This document shows, piece after piece, positions 10,241 to 20,028 of a stretch of 44,180 bases of DNA. The notes under the pieces are model-generated. The model was not told where the DNA came from. It did no database searches and was given only the letters and a program-made list of their open reading frames with translations. Each line of letters begins with the position of its first letter. Within the stretch, counting starts at the first letter, position 1. Source of the stretch: Lingula anatina (Eukaryota; Brachiopoda; Lingulata; Lingulida; Lingulidae). The stretch lies in the NCBI RefSeq assembly GCF_001039355.2, contig NW_019773542.1, forward strand, positions 1 to 44,180, written 5' to 3'. The position numbers were made by a program, and so were the translations under genes.

Positions 10241-12070
10241 TTAATAAACATAGCGAAATGTTTTCACCTTGCCTCCATACATTCCCACTACAAGCTGTCC
10301 TTTAATATCAATGGCCACACCTGCTGGTGCTGAAACCTGTTCTGGACCCACCACGTATCTCAACAGTTGACCATCTGAGGTCAGAACAACCACCCTGTGA
10401 TTCCACTGGTCAGCAATGAAGATGTGCCCCACGCTGTCTGTACACACTCCCCAGGGGTAGTTCAGGTATCCATCACCTGAGCCTTCCTCACCTGGTGTAC
10501 CATACTGGAAAACTACATCACCCTGGGGGGTCACTCCATATACACAGTGTCCATCACTGTCACTCACCACAATGGTGTCACGACATGGGAGCACTGCAAT
10601 GTATCGTGGATTATTACACATAGGAATACCAATCTTATTGATAAGATTGTACTGCACAGCGTCATACCCACAGATACATTTATTGTTCATGTCACAGACA
10701 AGTATGTGTCCATTGTTGTCCAGTGTAACACCCTGGGGGTAGGACATGTCACCCTGACCAAATGTTTTGACATGTTTCCCGGAGGAAGAATACACTCGGC
10801 ATCCATCCCGGCATGTAACCACCAGTCTGTCATCACTGAGCACGGTGACACCCCTGGGACTTGGTACATCAACCTGAAATATCACCTCATGAGATGGTGA
10901 TATTGCTGTAAGTTTACACGATATAACAGAAACTAAATATATTGTTCCACTTTGACTGCACGATATGTCCCATACATTCTTCATACTGCTTTCAAACTCA
11001 TCTATCCATTCTAACATGGTCACACGACCAAAGAAGTCCGCTGGAAGTTTTCCTTTACTGAAAGTGATCTCTATTGTTTTTACCTGTACGGTGGGTCTGA
11101 CATTGTTTAGTTCTTTCATCCTTGCTTGGATATTTTTAGCGTGTGTCATCACCTCCGTGTGGGAGCCATGTTGAACAAGCTGTTTGGCAAACTCACATGT
11201 GCTGTGGATGGATACTTTCTGTAGTTGAACGCGATCTTTCTCAGCCTCGAGTGACTTCATGTGCGTTGCGGCGTGGTCTTTTGCTTCTGCTATCAACTGA
11301 GCAGAAATACGCTGAACCTCTTTTATAATATCCGCCTCCTGTTGTTGTATGTCGGTCACCGTTTTGTTTACGACGTCAGTTGTATATTTCTGTTGCTTAG
11401 ATATTTCTGACTCTGCTTTTTCAAACAGTGCAATGTTCTTAGATAAATGATTAAAGGCACTATTTATTTTTTCTTTATGGATTTTTGCTACATCTGCAAT
11501 GTCTACACAGTTGTGTTTGTTGTGTTTGGTGAGAATACAGTCACGACACACAACAACATCGTCATCAGTGCAATAAAAGATTAACTGTTGTCCTTTGTGT
11601 TTATCACAAAATAGTCTAGCGTCCATTTCTTCCTGGACTTGCTTATCGTGATCAGACGCTGATATAATTTTGTGTCCCCGCAGAATTTTTATTGCGTCAT
11701 GCTGTTTTTGTCGACAGTTCTCACATAAAAAATGTCTGCAATCTTGACAGTAAAATTGAGCAACCTGTGAGTCACAGTTACCGCACATTTTGTCTTTATT
11801 CTCTGTTGTCAACATGAAGTCCTTCACCTTGGACAAAAAGAAGTTACGGACAAGTTTCTCTATCCCACCTGGTGGAACAGGCGCCTCCTGAAGGCACACT
11901 GGACATTTGATGTTGCCTCCCGACCCACTTGCTGCCACGTGCTGGGCAAGACAAGCTAGGCAGAAAGTGTGATAGCATGGGAGGACACGCGGGTCCTCAT
12001 ACTCATGAAGACAGATGTGACACGTGAGAAAATTGTCACTGAAGACGTCGTACAACTTCTTAGATGCCAT
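10241..12070 (-). CDS. TRIM-NHL E3 ubiquitin ligase-like protein
   Basis: Single-exon gene. An upstream in-frame ATG at 12154 would give 637 residues. I prefer the ATG at 12070 (609 residues, starting MASKKLYDVF) because its context (GTCATGG) is better, RING begins just after it, and the TATA box at 12193-12187 would put the cap near 12160. Using 637-residue numbering: RING C45-x2-C48, C60-x-H62, C65, C68, C84-x2-C87; B-box 1 from C124/C127 with C136, C139, C144, C147 and H152/H161; B-box 2 C183/H186, C195, C203/C206, H211/H214; coiled coil about 220-350; six-bladed NHL-type propeller about 395-636. All zinc ligands are present. The family acts in the cytoplasm as RING ubiquitin ligases, with the propeller binding protein or RNA; the substrate here is unknown. 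Two truncated relatives lie downstream on the same strand. Confidence 0.9.
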   Translation of the reverse strand: MASKKLYDVFSDNFLTCHICLHEYEDPRVLPCYHTFCLACLAQHVAASGSGGNIKCPVCLQEAPVPPGGIEKLVRNFFLSKVKDFMLTTENKDKMCGNCDSQVAQFYCQDCRHFLCENCRQKQHDAIKILRGHKIISASDHDKQVQEEMDARLFCDKHKGQQLIFYCTDDDVVVCRDCILTKHNKHNCVDIADVAKIHKEKINSAFNHLSKNIALFEKAESEISKQQKYTTDVVNKTVTDIQQQEADIIKEVQRISAQLIAEAKDHAATHMKSLEAEKDRVQLQKVSIHSTCEFAKQLVQHGSHTEVMTHAKNIQARMKELNNVRPTVQVKTIEITFSKGKLPADFFGRVTMLEWIDEFESSMKNVWDISCSQSGTIYLVSVISCKLTAISPSHEVIFQVDVPSPRGVTVLSDDRLVVTCRDGCRVYSSSGKHVKTFGQGDMSYPQGVTLDNNGHILVCDMNNKCICGYDAVQYNLINKIGIPMCNNPRYIAVLPCRDTIVVSDSDGHCVYGVTPQGDVVFQYGTPGEEGSGDGYLNYPWGVCTDSVGHIFIADQWNHRVVVLTSDGQLLRYVVGPEQVSAPAGVAIDIKGQLVVGMYGGKVKTFRYVY

Positions 12071-12186
12071 GACTTTAAACTGAGTTAGGTTCGAACACAG
12101 CCAAAAGTCTGTATAATTAGTCTCGTCACTTAAAAACGGCGCATTCTCTGTCATTGACTGGATTGTTTAACACTGCAGCGCCTGTG

Positions 12187-12193
12187 TTATATA
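12187..12193 (-). promoter_or_regulatory. TATA box of the TRIM-NHL gene
   Basis: The minus strand reads TTGTATATAACA. It lies about 120 bases before the preferred ATG (12070) and about 35 before the upstream ATG (12154), so the upstream ATG would be almost at the predicted cap site. Confidence 0.5.
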
Positions 12194-12194
12194 C

Positions 12195-12807
12195 AAGAAC
12201 ACCAGGCCGTGTCACATGACTGTGTGATGAAATCTGTGCAAAGGACGGTGAGGGTTGCAAGGGTCGCCTACACTTTGATGACTGACGCACCGAAGAGTCT
12301 TAAATCACCTTCCAAAGGCAATGTGTTAAGGTTGGCCTGCATTTACAACTCTTTCGGTTATAGACAGCAAATGACCATTTTTACCAAATGTTCCTGTATG
12401 TCATGGAGCATCTCGTGCATGGTTTATTCCTTTATGAATATAATGTACCATGATTGTATAAACAACAAACTGCAGAATAGTATAATTTCCAAGTCTTGTT
12501 TAAAAAGGTTCTTATTTCTGTATTATCCTCTCGCCACCCTCCTTGGACCCATGGACTGTTACAGAATCACCTGATTTTATTAAATATTAACGTGTCTGTA
12601 AATTATATCTGGTAAACATGATAAGAGACAATGTTTGATATACGTACATGTAGTCAAGTGTAGCACAGTATAATCAGTTTGAGTTCTTTGTTTTAGCGTT
12701 CAGCCTGCTGTTCAGACACCACTTCCCCCGACAGTGTACTCCGTTACGTTTCGGTATGGTGTCGGTAGTTTTCAGTATCTCATGTAGATCTCCAACGTGT
12801 GTAACAA

Positions 12808-12839
<32 letters not shown>

Positions 12840-13265
12840 CGTCCTAGTTTGATAAAGGTAACGTGTTCAAGTATCCTTATCTGTTTAACTATCGATTGCT
12901 TCCCTGTATAATTAAAACGTTAGTGATTGTTTCCACGTCTACAAATATTGCAGACATTATTTTAATAATTAAAATGAATATTACGTCAAAGTAATATGGA
13001 TTTTTATCTGCCAAGTAACTTTGTAAAAATTAATTAACTAAAATACCACTGATTTCCCTTTTGATTGCATCCCCTAACGCAGTTTCATGGGTTTGCGCTT
13101 TAAACGGTATTTTGATTAAAAAAAGAAAAAAAACCTGTAGTTTAATGAGGGAAAGATATGTTTCAAGTGATTTTCCACTATCATTTCCTTCTCGGCAAAA
13201 AGAAAAAGAATATTTGCATTAAAATGTAATAGCCGATTAGGCCTATCAAGTTGAATTTAAAGCAC
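12195..13265. other. Intergenic region upstream of TRIM
   Basis: No gene recognised. The plus-strand frame at 12209-12574 has no family features. A (CA)n microsatellite lies at about 12810-12838. Confidence 0.5.
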
Positions 13266-13267
13266 GG

Positions 13268-13560
13268 GTAGATGGCTCATTCAATCCTGCACTAACTGTA
13301 GACTTGGGTGTACGTGAGAACACACCTCACTAGTCCTGATAGCTGGAGTCACCTGAGCTGTACGCCCCACCACGAGGCACATGATACAAGAGATAGCAGA
13401 ACTGGGCTTGTTTATTAACCCAGACGCTGAAGTTATTCTACGTAGGCACTCTAGTAACATTTTGTACAGGAACATATTGTTTACTGTTGAATATTAAGGC
13501 GGGAAATGTCAATGATATAGCATTTATTACCTTTTCAGCCTGTCAGTAGCAATTCACCTG
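13268..13560. repeat. Dispersed repeat C, copy 1
   Basis: Begins TAGATGGCTCATT and is repeated at 16772-17060, with a shorter piece at 17128-17225. Contains CTGTAGACTTGGGTGTACGT and GAGATAGCAGAACTGGG. Non-coding, identity unknown. Confidence 0.65.
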
Positions 13561-13865
13561 GACTTTCATACTTTCAAATACAAATACAAATATTTAACAA
13601 ATATTTTCAAACGATTTTATGTAAATAATAATGATAATACTCAACATGCGTCTCAGTGTTGCTTACACTAACATATAAAAACTAAAACCAGAAAGATAAA
13701 TTAAAAACTAACATAAAGTTATTTAAAACTAAAATATTTTTGTAAATCGAAATATCCTTTAAATAATCTTTTCAAAACAGTGATAAGAGTTAATACACAT
13801 TTGATATGTTAATAAAATTGGACCACAAAATAAGTGCAGCAATCTCAAAACTCCTGTGACAATAT

Positions 13866-14494
13866 TAGGCCATTCACATTAGGCAGTTAACCGCGGTCGA
13901 GTTTACTCCGATTGAATCGCGGTTAACGGTCAGTAGCGATATAATTCCAGAAATCGTACTTCCTGTTCAGCATGCACTCTATTGTTCGGATAATTAAAAA
14001 TCCGACCCTTTATATTTAAATTATTTTATTTTAGATATATGAGTTTACCGCAAAACGGGGGCAAAAGATAAGATACTATGTAGGCATGGTGATACAGATA
14101 CCCTAAAGCCTATTTTGCGACAGACCGTTTTATTCTTGGCGCTTCCTGCTAATTTACGTTGTACCTCACTCTCCGACCATTTGGCGAGGAGGCCCTTGAC
14201 GGTATCCTCAGACAATGATAGGTCTACTATTTTGCCGCTACTCATACTCATAGGACTCAAATAGCTGCGAGGATTTCTTGCAAACGAGATCAGTTGATTA
14301 ATTGCCCAACTGTGTGCATGCGTTCCATATGTAAACATCCGGAGTTAACTCCGATTTAACCCAGCTCCCGATCTGGGTTTATTTCGACTGCGGTCAGGGG
14401 TACGTCGTCCGTTCACATTAGAAAAGTTCACCGCGACAGAACCGAGGTCATGCAGGCCTTGACCGCGGTCGAAAATGCTAGTGTGAATAGCCTA
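13866..14494. mobile_element. Non-autonomous DNA transposon, PIF/Harbinger-like (about 630 bp)
   Basis: Terminal inverted repeats: TAGGCCATTCACATTAG at the left and its near-complement CTAGTGTGAATAGCCTA at the right. ACCGCGGTCGA (left) and TCGACCGCGGT-type sequence (right) extend the complementarity just inside. TAT flanks both ends (13863-13865, 14495-14497), consistent with a 3-bp target duplication. Inside is a Myb/SANT-like frame (14045-14338), the type of second ORF carried by PIF/Harbinger elements. No DDE transposase is present. Confidence 0.65.
14045..14338 (-). pseudogene. Myb/SANT-like DNA-binding domain fragment of a Harbinger-type element
   Basis: 97-residue frame. Residues around 45-75 read TVKGLLAKWSESEVQRKL and AGSAKNKTVCRKIG, matching the tryptophan-anchored Myb/SANT-like domain of PIF/Harbinger accessory proteins (W-x-E-x-x-x-Q-x-x-L-x-G-x-x-x-N-K). 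The rest of the three-helix domain is missing, and the C-terminal tail is unrelated to the family. A remnant carried in a non-autonomous element; no function assigned. Confidence 0.5.
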
Positions 14495-14639
14495 TATGTT
14501 TTAAGCCTTTTTTGTATCGTTTCGCTTGAGATGAAATTGACCACAGGAAAGAAGAGTTTTAAAAGTTCTATTATTAATTTATTATTAAATGAAATATATA
14601 AGTATATTATATACTTCATGTAAAGTCAAGAATAATATC

Positions 14640-14816
14640 TTATAGACTATTCTTTAAGGCTGCATGTGGGTAACTAATGAAGATCGTGGAGAACTGGTGT
14701 ACATGTGAGAATCACGTGATATGGTGGAACTTCTGAGTTTTCGAAGGAAACGAACTGTTGAATTCTAAATAGACAGATTTTTCCCATTTGATAGTTAGGC
14801 ATTCCGAACAACAGGA
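14640..14816 (-). mobile_element. LINE reverse-transcriptase fragment (copy 2)
   Basis: Minus strand: LFGMPNYQMGK, FRIQQFVSFENSEVPPYH and then TCTPVLHDLHWLP, matching the LINE signature (IQNSAARL ... H-x-TPVL-x-x-LHWLP) of CR1/L2/jockey-like reverse transcriptases. It ends in a stop shortly after. Parallel to 34535-34750. Confidence 0.7.
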
Positions 14817-14844
14817 TCAGTTTTATCATCATTGAGGTTTTTTT

Positions 14845-15093
14845 CTGGGTTCCCATACCAAGATCGATCTAATAGGTCCGATCCATCTCCGGAGGTTTCT
14901 TGCTAAATTGCTTTCAGCTTAAGCGGCTTAGATGTCTGGCACGCCAACTGAAGCTGCCAAACGATGGTTAATTACCCCATGGCAGTATCAGTAGGCGTTT
15001 CGGATATCTAAGTCGCCTAAGCTGATTACAATTTAGCACGAGAGGAGAAAGATGGAGCCATAGTAAATACGATAATCTATGGTAATGGTGTCT
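14845..15093. mobile_element. Foldback MITE, family B, copy 2
   Basis: Same outer start (TGGGTTCCCATACCAAGATC) and internal hairpin as copy 1 at 134-385. It follows directly after a LINE fragment, as in copies 1 and 3. Confidence 0.6.
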
Positions 15094-16640
15094 AAGTAGT
15101 TTGTCGTGAGCCAAAATCTGAATTCATACACGCAAGTCTCAATAGTTGCTTTTTCATCATGAGGATTTTTACATATAACATTTATCTAGTAATCATCCAC
15201 ATACCACATCAAATTGAAATCAAACAAAATATATCCTCAGTGGGTAAAGTGTGTAGTGTAAAGAGAATAGGACCGAGCTCAAACCACATAATGTGCTTAA
15301 AACTTTTATGTTACCAAGTACAAAAATAAAGTTAATATTAAATAAATCAAATAAAAAGCTCAAGGTACAAAATAATAATAAATATTGGTAATTACCGACC
15401 TTGAAAATTGGGTAACTTTTCTTTTATCGCCAAGGTTTCTACCCTCCGCCAGGTCCACAGATATTTGAACAGAACACTAGATTGTTTTGTCTGGCTTTTC
15501 ACTAGCTGTGAACTAAAATTTTCCTGAGCAAAGATGTTCATCAGCTTGGTAGTTGGATCATACATGAAAATTATCAAACACAAGCTGAAGTATTTCTGCA
15601 TGTGTTTGATAATTTTCATGTATAAAAAAATTCCTGTTCCGAAAAGATTTGTCCTTAGCATTATGGAGAATGGACTACGGTTCCTAGCAGACTACCATTC
15701 TTGTTATATCGGTCCAAACGCGACCTGAGATGTTACCGCCATATAGTGACTGCATCTTGTATTGGGCCTAATCATAAGACAAGGCGTCGCCTTATGTCTA
15801 TGCTAAAAATGGGGCTCCTAGACAACAGAATGCGTTAGGTGAACCAGGGCAGCGAGTACAGCACAATCTGCGCCCTTCACACAATACACAGGCCGACGAC
15901 CATGCTCGAATAGGGGCCCCGCATTTTACCCTCTGTCAGGGCCGTAGATGAATTATGTTCATTTGTAAAAATGTGATATTAATGACCCAGAGACAAATAT
16001 GTGAATATCTAATGAAAAATCAATCTGTGGCCCTGGTAGAGGGTACCCGCTTTACACTATCAGTTCTTACGAGACTGTAAAACACGGGCGATGAACGATA
16101 GTTTATTGTATTCTGTACATGAAAGGATGTGCTGAATCTATTAAATGATGGCCCATTCCAAACGAAACTACCGCTCTGTTTAGCTTAATCCACAGGGACT
16201 CTCGCTGAATGGCAGTCGGGTATGCATGTCATTTCTGGTGACACGGGTGACATCACACACGAGCAGCGGAAATACACCTGTAGGTTAACAGCTCACGCAC
16301 GACACTATATGAGGAAATGTGTATTCAAATGTCAGTTGCATAAAAAATTTAAGCCTTGTTTGCAAAACAATTTTTCTCTTGTAAGGGTGCAAAATATTGA
16401 ATAATTTTCTTAATTTTTTCAGTCCGCAGCACAGTGAATATGTACCCCGGTATAATGCTCTTAGGCTAAGTTATATCTTGTGGTAACGCCCCGTGTATTT
16501 TTTTATTTTTTATTATTTATTATGTACTGGTATATACCCCTATAATACAATCATGTTAGCTCGTCCAACTTCAGACATTTCTCTTTTCGTCAAAATGGCG
16601 GTTGAAGTACATTATACATGTACATTTGCGAGTCTTGTCG
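15094..16640. repeat. Duplicated block B, copy 2
   Basis: Parallel to 386-2205 but with only one 27-bp minisatellite unit. Contains a perfect hairpin with 23-base arms at 15560-15582 and 15601-15623 and an 18-base loop. A minus-strand frame (15392-15661; motifs YDPTTKLMNIFAQENFSS and YLWTWRRVETLAIK) is open here, mostly open at 18851-19033 and broken near 720-900. I do not recognise it and do not call a gene. Confidence 0.6.
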
Positions 16641-16643
16641 TCT

Positions 16644-16770
16644 TTACAGTGTCAGAAAGTATTCCTCGCCGTTAAAAAGCTGTGGACCGATAGAAGTCCC
16701 TTCTTGTCTCCTTAGAAATTCCTTAACTTCATTACTTTCAGAGATATCGATGTACTGGGCATAGAACTTC
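16644..16770 (-). pseudogene. SH3BGRL-like fragment (copy 3), cut at an N
   Basis: Matches 2210-2340: KFYAQYIDIS, EFLRRQEGTSIGPQL, FNGEEYFLTL and stop. It shares the C-terminal deletion of copy 1, so that deletion predates the duplication. Homology stops at the single N (16771), beyond which repeat C begins, so the upstream half of the exon is absent. Confidence 0.7.
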
Positions 16771-16771
16771 N
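16771..16771. other. Single N at an SH3BGRL-fragment / repeat C junction
   Basis: Left of the N is exon-like sequence; right of it is repeat C starting at exactly the position seen at 13268. Probably an assembly join. Confidence 0.7.
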
Positions 16772-17225
16772 TAGATGGCTCATTTAAACCTGCACTAACT
16801 GTAGACTTGGGTGTACGTGAAAACACACCTCACTCGTCCTGATAGCCGTAGTCACCTGAGCTGTACACCGCACCACGAGGCACTTGATACAGGAGATAGC
16901 AGAACTGGGCTAGTTTATTAACCCAGACGTTGATTGTCTGCGAAGTTATTCTATGAAGGCTATCTGATAACATTTTGGTCAAGGACATGTTGTTTACCGC
17001 TCAATACAAAGACAGGAGAATGTCAATGATTAAGCAGTTATTACCTTACCCGCCCGCCACTACTAATGTCTAACATGTTATTTTATGGGGTTTTGGAACT
17101 TCCCAAATACTTTCAAACTCTAGTTTTTTAAGTCTGCACAAACTGTAGACTTGGGTGTACGTGAGAACCGACCTTACTCGTCCCACCAAGAGGCACTTGT
17201 TACAAGAGATAGCAGAACTGGGTCC
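16772..17225. repeat. Repeat C, copies 2 and 3
   Basis: 16772-17060 parallels 13268-13560. 17128-17225 repeats the segment from CTGTAGACTTGGGTGTACGT to GATAGCAGAACTGGG once more. Non-coding. Confidence 0.65.
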
Positions 17226-17734
17226 CGTAACTCGAAAGTATCGCTTTGTACCGTTCACCAATATAATCTCCACACTTGTTAATTAATTTGATTGGAGTCG
17301 CTTGCTTGTGCACTCGACTCGTTTTATGAGCTTACCTGTAATTATATAACGTAAGTGGACGTGTGCAATTTGAATAATGAAAATTAGTATGTACCGCCAA
17401 ATATTGCGACACTGATAAGAAATATGTAATGAAACCCTTTTGTATACTTTAGGTATTTTAACTTTTATATAGGCTCAGAACGCAATCTGCGATTCTATGG
17501 TTCGTGCCAGCTTTACGTTAAGTCGCTCAAAGAAAACCCAAGGACACATAATGACCAGTTAAATGGTTTATTTGTTGACACTCTTTAACTACATCATTTC
17601 CGTGAAGGCTCTAACTTCTCAACCATCACCCATGACTCGCTCCCGTCTCCTAGCTCCCCAGAGCGGGCTCCCTCAGTCTCTCAATCTGAACTCCCAAGTT
17701 TTAAATCTGAACGTCTTATATACATATTTCTTAT
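17226..17734. other. Intergenic, no recognised gene
   Basis: No repeat partner or coding signal seen. The plus-strand 98-residue frame at 17563-17859 runs into a LINE fragment and lacks family features. Confidence 0.5.
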
Positions 17735-17830
17735 CAGTAGAAACGAGCTGCAGAATTCTGAATAGACTGATTTTTCCCCATTTGATAGTCAGGCATTCCG
17801 AACAACAACAGGATGATGCAGTAATCATGT
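17735..17830 (-). mobile_element. LINE reverse-transcriptase fragment (copy 3)
   Basis: The minus strand encodes DYCIILLLFGMPDYQMGK and IQNSAARF, the clearest match here to the DYCNSLLYGLP / IQNSAARL signature of non-LTR reverse transcriptases. Truncated on both sides. Confidence 0.7.
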
Positions 17831-18064
17831 CTAGAAGCCACAAATGCATGGATGAATAGCTCTGTTTACTTGCTGTTTATAAGGTGAAGAATCTTAGACA
17901 TTAGTTGCCAACTGAAATATGGTGATTTACATACTTTGTTAATGTGTGATGTCATATGTCACATTTATTGTTGAGAATTACACCCTGGTTCTAACGCTAG
18001 TTGTGATAACATATCTTCAACTCTGATACTGTGTAGTGCTGTCTCTGGAATACTTGGTGTTTGA

Positions 18065-18536
18065 CTGGGTTCCCATACCAAGATCGATCAAATAGGTCCG
18101 ATCCATGTCCGGAGGTTTCTGGCTAATTTTCTTTCAGCTTAAGCGGCTTAGATGTCTGGCACGCATACTGAAGCTGCCAAATGATAGTTAATTACTCCAT
18201 GACAGTTTCAGTAGGCGTTACGGACATCTAACACCCCATTCTCATAGATTAGATCGACCTACATTGGATCGACCTAACTCCCTGGGGGTTCACGCTAAAT
18301 AGCTGTCAGCCGGGCGGACACGAAAGTTAATTACCCCTTAAAGCTTGTAGTAGGCGGGGACGGACACTTAAGGGGGATTATCTGACAGTAATCTAGTGAG
18401 ACTCCCCGCGGTGATAGATCGATCTAAAAGTTGTGAGAACAGAGCCTAAGCCGCCTTAGCTGATTACAATTAAGTGATAACCCCCTTGCAGAAAGATCGA
18501 GCCATAGTAAATACGATAATCTCTGGTAATGATCCG
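18065..18536. mobile_element. Foldback MITE, family B, copy 3, interrupted
   Basis: Starts TGGGTTCCCATACCAAGATC as in copies 1 and 2. The right hairpin arm is broken after ACGGACATCTAA by a family A element (18231-18441) and resumes as GCCTAAGCCGCCTTAGCTGA. A nested insertion. Confidence 0.65.
18231..18441. mobile_element. MITE, family A, copy 1 (nested in family B)
   Basis: Shares ATCGACCTAACTCCCTGGGG, CGCTAAATAGCTGTCAGCCG, GTTAATTACCCC and GATTATCTGACAGTAATCTA with 32758-32970 (inverted) and 42221-42478. The ends are more diverged (CCATTCTCATAGAT / CTTGTGAGAAC-type) than in the other copies. Confidence 0.65.
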
Positions 18537-19590
18537 TCGTGAGCCTAAATCTGAATTCATACACACAAGCCTCAATAGTTGCTTTCTCATCATGAGGATT
18601 TTTACATATATAACATTTATCTAGTAATCGTCCACATACCACATCAAATTGAAACCAAACAAAACACATCCTCAGAGGGTAAAGTTTATAGTGTAAAGAA
18701 AATAGGACCGAGCTCAGACCACATAATGTGCTAAAAACGTTTATATTACCAAATACGAAAATAAAGTAAATATTTAATAAATCAAATAAAAAGCTCAAGG
18801 TACAAAATAATAAGTATTGGTAATTACCGACCTTGAAAATTGGGTAACTTTTACTTTATCGCCAAGGTTTTTACCCTCCGCCAGGTCCACAGATATTTGG
18901 ACGGAACACTAGATTGTTTGGTCTGGCTATTAACTAGCTGTGAACTAAAATTCTCCTGAGCAAAAATGTTTATTAACTCGGTAGTTGGATCATACATGAA
19001 AATTATCAAACTCAAGTTGAAATATTTCTGCATATGTTTGATTATTTTTATGTATAAAATTTTCCTGTTCCGAAAGATTTGTCCTAAGCATTATGGGGAA
19101 TGAACTACGGTTCCTAGCAGACTACCATTCTTGCCACATAAGTCCAAACACGACCAGAGATGTTACCGCCATCTAGTGACTACATCTTATATTAATCATA
19201 AGCCAAGGTGTCACATTATTTTTATGCTCAAAATGGGGCTCCTAGACAACAGAATGCGTTAGGTGAGCGTGGACAGCACAATCTGCGCCCTTCACACAAT
19301 ACCTGTAGAGAAACAGAACAGATCGACGACGCTACATGAATAGTGGGCCCGCACTTTACCCTCTGCCAGGGCCGTAAATGAATTATGTGCACTTGTAAAA
19401 ATGTGACATGAATAAGCCAGAGACATATCTGTGAATATCTAATAAAAATCAATCTGGTAGAGGGTACACGATTTACACTATCAGCGCTTTAAAGACTGTA
19501 AAACACGGGGGATGAACGATAGTTATACGTATTGTGTACATAAAAGGATTTGTTGAGTCTATCATTCCAAATAAAACTGTCGATCTATCG
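18537..19590. repeat. Duplicated block B, copy 3
   Basis: Parallel to 386-1600 and 15094-16060, with a slightly degenerate version of the 23-base-arm hairpin near 18992-19055. No gene called; frames at 18424-18798 and 18851-19033 have no recognisable domain. Confidence 0.55.
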
Positions 19591-20028
19591 ATCCAAATCC
19601 GAGGGGGCTCTCACTGAATGGTAGACGTGACACGTGCGACACCACACGCGACCAGTAAAAACAGGTTATCTGCGCACGCGCGACATGTAATAATGTGTGT
19701 TTAAAAAGAGTGAAAAATACTGAGTAGTTTTCGTTTTAAAAATCCAAAATACAGTGAATTTATATCATGCCTTGAAAGGCGAGTTATAGTTTGTAAGTTT
19801 AGTAACGCTTCATTTATATTATTATTTATTTTTTTTGTGCATTATGTACTGGTTTATAGCCCTATAGTACAATCATACCAGCTCCACCAGTCTCGGACAT
19901 TTCTGATTTTCAAACATGTTTTAGGTTTTCGTCAAAATAGCGATTGAAGTTTATTATAGGCACATATATATTCGTGTGTCTTGTCGTCTTTAGAGTGTCT
20001 TAAAACTTCATTTTAACCACGATATAAA
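19591..20028 (-). other. 3' UTR and flank of the SH3BGRL-like gene
   Basis: On the minus strand AATAAA (19955-19950) lies about 75 bases after the stop codon and is a good poly(A) signal. The corresponding position in the truncated copies (about 2180 and 7780) reads AATGTA, so the signal is kept only in the intact gene. Confidence 0.5.

Noticed and set aside
12080-12100. GGTTCGAAC, resembling a tRNA B box
   Set aside because: No A box, cloverleaf or terminator at the right spacing; it lies in the TRIM 5' region.
10241-12154. Using the ATG at 12154 as the TRIM start
   Set aside because: It lies almost at the predicted cap site, its context is weak and the extra 28 residues match nothing; the ATG at 12070 has better context directly before RING.
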